Shown piece after piece: positions 5,588-9,355 of a stretch of 9,355 nucleotides of DNA (position 1 is its first letter; every line of letters starts with the position of its first letter). The position numbers and the translations under genes are program-made. Under the pieces are notes generated by a model that had not been told where the DNA came from, made no database searches, and saw only the letters and a program-made list of their open reading frames with translations. Source of the DNA: an uncultured Collinsella sp. (lineage in GTDB: Bacteria; Actinomycetota; Coriobacteriia; Coriobacteriales; Coriobacteriaceae); contig CABSMZ010000063.1 in NCBI GenBank assembly GCA_902478875.1, positions 1 to 9,355 on the forward strand, read 5' to 3'.

Positions 5588-6472
5588 ATGTCCGATATCG
5601 ATAATATGGCCGGGGACACGCGTCCGATCGGCGTGTTCGACTCGGGCCTGGGCGGCTTGACGGTCGCGCGCGCGATCGCAACGGCACTTCCGCACGAGTC
5701 CGTCTACTATTTCGGTGACACTAAGCGCTGCCCTTATGGCACCCGCACCGAGGACGAGGTTCGCTCGTTTGCGCTGCAGGCGGGCCGCTGGCTATCGAGG
5801 CACGACGTTAAGATCATGGTCATCGCCTGCAACACGGCGACCGCCGCGGCCTTGCGTTTGGCTCAGCAAGTGCTCGACGTTCCCGTGATCGGCGTGATCG
5901 CCCCGGGCGCGCGCGCCGCCATCAACAGCACGCGTACGCGTCGCGTGGGCGTGCTCGCCACCAATCTCACCATTCGCTCGGGCGCCTACACGCGCGCCAT
6001 CCAGGATTTGGATGCTGGTGTCGATGTGTATGGCTGCCCGGCTTCGAGCTTTGTCGAGGTCGTCGAGCACGAGCTCGCCTCGGGCGCGCATCTGCAGGAG
6101 CAGTGGCTCGAGAACGAGGATATTTTTGATACGCCAGCCGTTCGCGCGCTGGTTGGCGCCACAGTCGAGCCGCTGCACGATCGTGGCATCGATACCGTGG
6201 TACTCGGCTGCACGCATTTCCCGCTGCTCGTGGGGCCTATTCGCCATGCGCTGGGTCCCGGAGTGCGCGTGGTGAGTTCCGCCGAGGAGACCACGCGCGA
6301 GCTGACCGATATTCTCACGCGCCGCGAGCAGCTGGCGGGCGACGCAGCCGAGCCGCAGCATCGTTTTGCCACGACGGCCGATAACATTGCCGAGTTTGCG
6401 GTGGCGGGTAGCTTTATCTTTGGCCAGCCGCTCAAAAGCATCGAACATATCGATATCGATGAGCTGAAATAG
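5588..6472 (+). CDS. murI: Glutamate racemase
   Basis: It interconverts L- and D-glutamate without cofactor, supplying D-Glu for MurD in peptidoglycan synthesis. The 294-residue protein has the family signature in order: G-V-F-D-S-G-L-G-G with Asp18-Ser19, then G-D-T-K-R-C-P-Y-G, first catalytic Cys in A-C-N-T-A (Cys81), G-V-I-A-P-G, and the second catalytic Cys and His in G-C-T-H-F-P (Cys208, His210). All key residues are present and length is normal. The frame is open from a TTG at 5552, but ATG 5588 with GGTGAGG just before it (5579-5585) starts closer to the conserved core, so I use it; the SD-to-start gap is short. It follows the HAD gene by 51 bases and precedes rph by 54 bases, with no terminator seen, so it is probably cotranscribed. 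Confidence 0.94.
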   Translation: MSDIDNMAGDTRPIGVFDSGLGGLTVARAIATALPHESVYYFGDTKRCPYGTRTEDEVRSFALQAGRWLSRHDVKIMVIACNTATAAALRLAQQVLDVPVIGVIAPGARAAINSTRTRRVGVLATNLTIRSGAYTRAIQDLDAGVDVYGCPASSFVEVVEHELASGAHLQEQWLENEDIFDTPAVRALVGATVEPLHDRGIDTVVLGCTHFPLLVGPIRHALGPGVRVVSSAEETTRELTDILTRREQLAGDAAEPQHRFATTADNIAEFAVAGSFIFGQPLKSIEHIDIDELK

Positions 6473-6526
6473 ATGTAAGGCAGCCGTCAAGGCCTTCGCC
6501 ACATCTTTTGCCGAAAGGATATTTCT

Positions 6527-7252
6527 ATGGAGTACATGCAGGTCAACCGCGCTAACGGTCGCGCCGCCAACGAGTTGCGCCCCGTTAAGCTCACCCGCGG
6601 CGTTATGAAGCACGCCCACGGCTCGTGCCTGGCCGAGTTCGGCGACACGCGCGTACTGTGCGCCGCCACCATCGAGGAGGGTGTGCCGGGTTGGCGCAAG
6701 GGCGCCAAGGCCGGCTGGGTAACGGCGGAATATGCGATGCTGCCGGCCTCGACCGGTAAACGCTGCAAGCGCGAGCATGCCAACCGCAAGGGCCGCTCCA
6801 TGGAGATCGAGCGGCTTATCGGCCGCAGTCTGCGTACCGTCGTCAACATGAAGGCGCTCGGCGAGTACACCGTTACCGTCGACTGCGATGTGATCCAGGC
6901 CGATGGCGGCACGCGTACGGCGAGCATTACCGGTGCCTGGTTGGCGCTGCACGACGCCCTTGCCATGTGGGTCGAGGCGGGCAAACTCGAGCGCATCCCG
7001 CTCACGGGCCAGGTTGCCGCCATTTCCATGGGCGTCGTCGACGGCAACACCCTGCTCGACTTGGATTATTCCGAGGACAGCCACGCCGAGGTCGACATGA
7101 ACCTCGTCGCCACCGATTCCGGTGAGATGATCGAACTCCAGGGTACCGGCGAGCAGGCGCCCTTCGATCGCAAGCGTCTCAACGCCCTGCTCGACCTGGG
7201 CGACAAGGGTATCGCCGAGCTCATCGAGCTTCAGCGCCAAGCCCTCGCCTAA
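6527..7252 (+). CDS. rph: Ribonuclease PH
   Basis: This phosphorolytic 3'-5' exoribonuclease trims the 3' ends of tRNA precursors and other RNAs, normally as a hexameric ring. The 241-residue length is typical. Motifs are N-G-R-A-A-N-E-L-R-P near the start, GDTRVLCAA, WVTAEYAMLP, the KGRSMEIERLIGRSLR helix, and the phosphate-binding segment D-G-G-T-R-T-A (126-132). The later V-D-M-N-L-V-A-T-D-S-G and E-L-Q-G-T-G-E segments are also present. The start ATG has AAGGA at 6515-6519; Met4 is a less likely alternative. A terminator stem begins in its stop codon, closing the murE-to-rph group. Confidence 0.96.
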   Translation: MEYMQVNRANGRAANELRPVKLTRGVMKHAHGSCLAEFGDTRVLCAATIEEGVPGWRKGAKAGWVTAEYAMLPASTGKRCKREHANRKGRSMEIERLIGRSLRTVVNMKALGEYTVTVDCDVIQADGGTRTASITGAWLALHDALAMWVEAGKLERIPLTGQVAAISMGVVDGNTLLDLDYSEDSHAEVDMNLVATDSGEMIELQGTGEQAPFDRKRLNALLDLGDKGIAELIELQRQALA

Positions 7253-7287
7253 CCTGCCAAAAAGGGATGTTAATTTTGGCAGGTTTT
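7251..7287 (+). terminator. Intrinsic terminator overlapping the rph stop codon
   Basis: AACCTGCCAAAA (7251-7262) pairs perfectly over 12 bp with TTTTGGCAGGTT (7274-7285), with an 11-base loop and two further T. The first two stem bases are the last two bases of the TAA stop, so a terminating ribosome would cover the stem foot. The A- and T-rich half also makes it a plausible terminator for the opposite strand. Confidence 0.75.
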
Positions 7288-7306
7288 ATCTGGGAAAACG
7301 TCGAAG

Positions 7307-7312
7307 TATAAG
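7307..7312 (+). promoter_or_regulatory. Weak candidate -10 for rdgB
   Basis: TATAAG lies between the rph terminator and rdgB, with only a poor -35 (TTTTAT, 7284-7289). A second candidate, the extended -10 TGCTATAGA at 7371-7379, sits so near the ribosome site that the message would have almost no leader. Confidence 0.25.
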
Positions 7313-7395
7313 ACTGCCGTTGATTGAGACGGGAGAGAGACCGAAGTCCTCGTCGTCCTCAACTCGGCATTGCTATAGAGACAAGGAGGCCAGTC

Positions 7396-8037
7396 ATGGC
7401 ACTTGAGAAGATTGACATCGACACCCTCGACCCGGCGGCGACCATCGTCGTGGCAACGGGCAACGCCCATAAGCTCACCGAGATCGAGGCCATTTTGGGC
7501 AAGGTCATGCCCGAGGTGCGCTTTGTGGCGCTCGGCCAGCTGGGTGATTTTGAGGATCCCGAGGAAAACGGCACGACGTTTTTGGAGAACGCCATCATCA
7601 AGGCTCAAGCCGCGGTTGAGGAGACGGGCCTTATGGCCATTGCCGACGATTCGGGCTTGGTCGTCGACGCGCTGGACGGTGAGCCCGGTGTGTATAGCGC
7701 GCGCTATGCGGGCGTGCACGGAGACGATGCCGCCAACAACGCCAAGCTGCTCGTAAATCTGGAGGGCGTGGCCGACGAGGACCGCACTGCGCGCTTTATG
7801 AGCGTCGTCGCGCTCATCGACACGGACGGTTTGGTCACCTATGGTGAGGGCGCCTGCGAGGGCGTTATCGCACACGAGGGCCGCGGCGATCACGGCTTTG
7901 GCTACGACCCGCTGTTCCTGCCGGTCGACACGCCGGGCAAGACCATGGCCGAGCTGACGGCTGACGAGAAGAACGCCATCAGCCATCGTTTCCACGCGCT
8001 CGAGCATCTGTCCGCCAAGCTGACGGGCGAGGAGTAG
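7396..8037 (+). CDS. rdgB: XTP/dITP pyrophosphatase (HAM1/RdgB family)
   Basis: It hydrolyses non-canonical purine triphosphates (XTP, ITP, dITP) to monophosphate and pyrophosphate, keeping deaminated bases out of DNA and RNA. The 213-residue protein shows A-T-G-N-A-H-K-L-T-E-I near the N terminus (usual A-T-x-N-x-x-K). It also has the metal-binding A-D-D-S-G-L (83-88), P-G-V-Y-S-A-R-Y-A-G, the nucleotide-binding F-G-Y-D-P-L-F (168-174) and S-H-R (196-198). ATG 7396 is chosen because AAGGAGG lies at 7383-7389; the open frame back to 7324 lacks a ribosome site and adds arginine-rich, non-family residues. dtd follows after three bases, so the two are translationally coupled. Confidence 0.95.
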   Translation: MALEKIDIDTLDPAATIVVATGNAHKLTEIEAILGKVMPEVRFVALGQLGDFEDPEENGTTFLENAIIKAQAAVEETGLMAIADDSGLVVDALDGEPGVYSARYAGVHGDDAANNAKLLVNLEGVADEDRTARFMSVVALIDTDGLVTYGEGACEGVIAHEGRGDHGFGYDPLFLPVDTPGKTMAELTADEKNAISHRFHALEHLSAKLTGEE

Positions 8038-8040
8038 GCC

Positions 8041-8487
8041 ATGCGTGCGGTGGTGCAGCGCGTGCTCAACGCCGGCGTGACGGTCGACGGCGAATGCGTG
8101 GGTCGCATTGGGCGCGGCTACCTGGTGCTGCTGGGCGTGGGTCACGGCGACACACGTGCCGAGGCCGACAAGCTGTGGGGCAAGCTCCGCGGGCTGCGTA
8201 TCAACGAGGACGAGAACGGCAAGACCAACTTGGCGCTTGCCGATGTCGACGGCGAGGTGCTCGTGGTGTCGCAGTTCACGCTGTTCGCCGACTGCCGCCA
8301 CGGTCGCCGCCCATCGTTTACGGATGCCGGCGCCCCCGATGTCGCCAACGAGCTCTACGAGTACTTCCTGACGCTTGTTCGCGAGGACGTCGAGCACGTA
8401 GCACATGGCATCTTCGGCGCCGATATGAAAGTCGACTTGGTCAACGACGGTCCATTTACCATCGTCTTGGACACCGACAACCTTTAG
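8041..8487 (+). CDS. dtd: D-aminoacyl-tRNA deacylase
   Basis: It removes D-amino acids (classically D-Tyr) from mischarged tRNA, a chirality proofreading step in the cytoplasm. The 148-residue length is standard. It starts M-R-A-V-V-Q-R-V and carries the two signature motifs S-Q-F-T-L (77-81) and N-D-G-P-F-T (135-140, the NxGPxT motif), which form the active site across the dimer. ATG follows the rdgB stop by three bases, and its ribosome site (GAGGAG, 8029-8034) lies within the last rdgB codons, so coupling is expected. It closes this operon, being followed by two hairpins. Confidence 0.95.
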   Translation: MRAVVQRVLNAGVTVDGECVGRIGRGYLVLLGVGHGDTRAEADKLWGKLRGLRINEDENGKTNLALADVDGEVLVVSQFTLFADCRHGRRPSFTDAGAPDVANELYEYFLTLVREDVEHVAHGIFGADMKVDLVNDGPFTIVLDTDNL

Positions 8488-8515
8488 GTTACGCGGTTTT
8501 ACCAAACCGCGTAAC
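8488..8515. terminator. 12-bp hairpin directly after dtd
   Basis: GTTACGCGGTTT (8488-8499) is perfectly complementary to AAACCGCGTAAC (8504-8515) with a 4-base loop, starting at the base right after the dtd stop. It has no T tract on the + strand. It probably works with the following canonical terminator or protects the mRNA 3' end. Confidence 0.55.
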
Positions 8516-8536
8516 AACTGGTCATGCGAGGTTGTC

Positions 8537-8567
8537 GTCTGGTACGTATTCGAGACCGGGCTTTTTT
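8537..8567 (+). terminator. Intrinsic terminator of the rdgB-dtd operon
   Basis: GTCTGGT (8537-8543) pairs with ACCGGGC (8555-8561), two of the seven pairs being G-T, around an 11-base loop. Six T follow immediately (8562-8567). Confidence 0.65.
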
Positions 8568-8573
8568 AGCTAC

Positions 8574-8603
8574 TTGCGTATGGCCACAACAGGGTGCTAT
8601 AGT
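8574..8603 (+). promoter_or_regulatory. Promoter of veg-ispE
   Basis: TTGCGT (8574-8579), an 18-base spacer, then TATAGT (8598-8603) preceded by TGC, i.e. an extended -10. Transcription should begin near 8610, giving a leader of about 60 bases before veg. Confidence 0.7.
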
Positions 8604-8623
8604 ATTAGAGTTTTGTCTATCTT

Positions 8624-8643
8624 AGGGGTATTATCCCCTTTTT
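8624..8643 (+). promoter_or_regulatory. Short leader hairpin with T run upstream of veg (possible attenuator)
   Basis: AGGGG (8624-8628) pairs with CCCCT (8635-8639) around the loop TATTAT and is followed by TTTT (8640-8643). It lies about 14 bases after the expected start of transcription and before the veg ribosome site. The stem is only 5 bp, so it may merely cause pausing. Confidence 0.4.
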
Positions 8644-8670
8644 GAATTGCACCTTCTGGAGGCCCTGTTC

Positions 8671-8967
8671 ATGGAAGAGATGGAAGTCAATCACGTCGAC
8701 GACATCCACGAGAAGCTGACCGATATGGTGGGCGATCGAGTCAAGGTGAAGGCCAACATGGGCCGCACCCGCGTTGTCGAGCGCATGGGCACCATCAAGA
8801 GCGTCCACCCCGCCGTCTTTATCGTCGAGGTTGACGAGCGTCGCGGCCGCAAGTCGCGTCAGTCCTACCAGTATATCGATGTCCTCACCGGTCAGGTCGA
8901 GCTGTTCGACCCCGAGAGCGGCGAGCATATCTTTACCCCGCTCGGCAATCAGCTCGAGGAGCATTAA
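8671..8967 (+). CDS. veg: Veg family protein (DUF1021)
   Basis: A 98-residue small basic protein. The segment V-G-D-R-V-K-V-K-A-N-M-G-R-T-R (about 20-34), the E-R-M-G-T-I stretch, the H-P-A-V-F-I-V-E-V strand and S-Y-Q-Y-I-D-V-L-T-G-Q-V-E-L match the compact SH3-like Veg fold. In Bacillus subtilis Veg is an abundant small protein linked to biofilm matrix gene expression; its molecular role elsewhere is not established. The start ATG has TGGAGG at 8657-8662; the frame is open from a TTG at 8647 without a ribosome site. It precedes ispE by two bases, the same pairing as the Bacillus neighbourhood, which supports the call. Confidence 0.85.
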   Translation: MEEMEVNHVDDIHEKLTDMVGDRVKVKANMGRTRVVERMGTIKSVHPAVFIVEVDERRGRKSRQSYQYIDVLTGQVELFDPESGEHIFTPLGNQLEEH

Positions 8968-8969
8968 CG

Positions 8970-9333
8970 GTGACCGATCGGTCCCTGACTCTTTCCGCGC
9001 CGGCAAAGATTAACCTCTACCTGGGGGTTCATACCGAGCGCGATGACCGCGGCTACCACAGGGTCGATTCCCTGATGGCGGCCGTCGGTCTTTCCGATAC
9101 CGTGACGGTCACGCCGTCGCAGGCGCTGACCGTCCAGACGGTTCCGGCATCAGATTTTCCCATGCAAAAGAATACGGCGTATCGGGCTGCGGTTGCTATG
9201 GCCGAGCATTATGGTCGCGAGGCAAACATCTGCGTGACGATTGAGAAGCGCATTCCATTGTGCGCCGGCTTGGGCGGCCCCTCGACGGATGCGGCCGCGG
9301 TCATTGTCGCCTTGGCAGAGCTCTGGGGCATTG
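8970..9333 (+). CDS. ispE: 4-diphosphocytidyl-2-C-methyl-D-erythritol kinase (3'-truncated)
   Basis: It phosphorylates CDP-methylerythritol in the MEP route to isoprenoid precursors. About 121 residues of the GHMP-kinase fold are present. The N-terminal A-P-A-K-I-N-L-Y-L (Lys13 being the conserved active-site lysine) is followed by Y-H-R-V-D-S-L-M. The ATP loop is P-L-C-A-G-L-G-G-P-S-T-D-A-A (96-109), whose usual form is GLGGGSSDAA, so the third Gly is Pro and one Ser is Thr. Start is GTG 8970, with AGGAG at 8957-8961 inside the end of veg, giving a two-base gap and likely coupling. The reading frame runs into adapter sequence at 9334, so the residues after W-G-I are not real. Confidence 0.92.
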
Positions 9334-9355
9334 CTGTCTCTTATACACATCTCCG
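9334..9355. other. Nextera (Tn5 mosaic end) sequencing adapter left at the contig end
   Basis: The 19 bases CTGTCTCTTATACACATCT, plus the following CCG, match the start of the Illumina Nextera adapter read-through sequence. On the minus strand they translate as M-C-I-R-D-S, a well-known false peptide from adapter-contaminated contigs. This is library artefact and not a mobile element of the organism. Confidence 0.96.

Noticed and set aside
7371..7379. Extended -10 TGCTATAGA as the main rdgB promoter
   Set aside because: The transcript would start within the AAGGAGG ribosome site, leaving practically no leader; I keep it only as an alternative.
962..9333. A defence, toxin-antitoxin or biosynthetic gene cluster
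   Set aside because: All coding regions are recognised housekeeping families with intact motifs; no gene in the coding part suggests an unknown multi-gene system.
9150..9350. A minus-strand frame starting M-C-I-R-D-S
   Set aside because: Its first residues are the translated Nextera adapter and the rest is antisense to ispE.

Overview
This is a high-GC, densely coding stretch of bacterial chromosome. It carries housekeeping genes almost entirely on the + strand and is truncated at both ends. The protein sequences, codon choice (strong G/C preference at third positions) and gene order fit a gut Coriobacteriia genome, most likely Collinsella or a close relative. That placement is by recognition, not by any search. 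The last 22 bases (9334-9355) are not genomic: they match the Nextera/Tn5 mosaic-end adapter, so the natural sequence stops at about 9333.

Layout. Bases 2-85 are the tail of an aminotransferase (argD-like), followed by a very long hairpin terminator (111-170) and a second hairpin (169-191). Bases 204-418 form an AT-rich block bounded by 32-bp imperfect inverted repeats. Bases 420-698 hold a duplicated, partly decayed tRNA-derived segment with two related minus-strand terminators. A complete tRNA-Val(TAC) lies on the minus strand at 699-774. From 962 onward everything is + strand: asnB (asparagine synthetase) with its own terminator; then murE (non-DAP, lysine-type Mur ligase), a HAD phosphatase, murI (glutamate racemase) and rph (RNase PH), probably one transcript from a promoter at about 2891-2919. 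A terminator hairpin begins inside the rph stop codon. Next come rdgB (XTP/dITP pyrophosphatase) and dtd (D-aminoacyl-tRNA deacylase), three bases apart, closed by two hairpins. A clear promoter and a short leader hairpin then precede a Veg-family gene and the start of ispE.

Functional reading. murE and murI both serve peptidoglycan precursor synthesis: murI supplies D-Glu, and murE adds the third residue to UDP-MurNAc-L-Ala-D-Glu. rph, rdgB and dtd are RNA maturation and quality-control enzymes. The murI/rph/rdgB grouping recalls the racE-rph-ysnA neighbourhood of Bacillus, and veg-ispE recalls the Bacillus veg/ispE neighbourhood, so much of this order is ancient. I see no new enzyme system here. 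The parts worth a second look are the non-coding block at 86-700 (inverted-repeat element plus duplicated tRNA end), the residue specificity of MurE, the uncharacterised HAD phosphatase, and the adapter at the right end.
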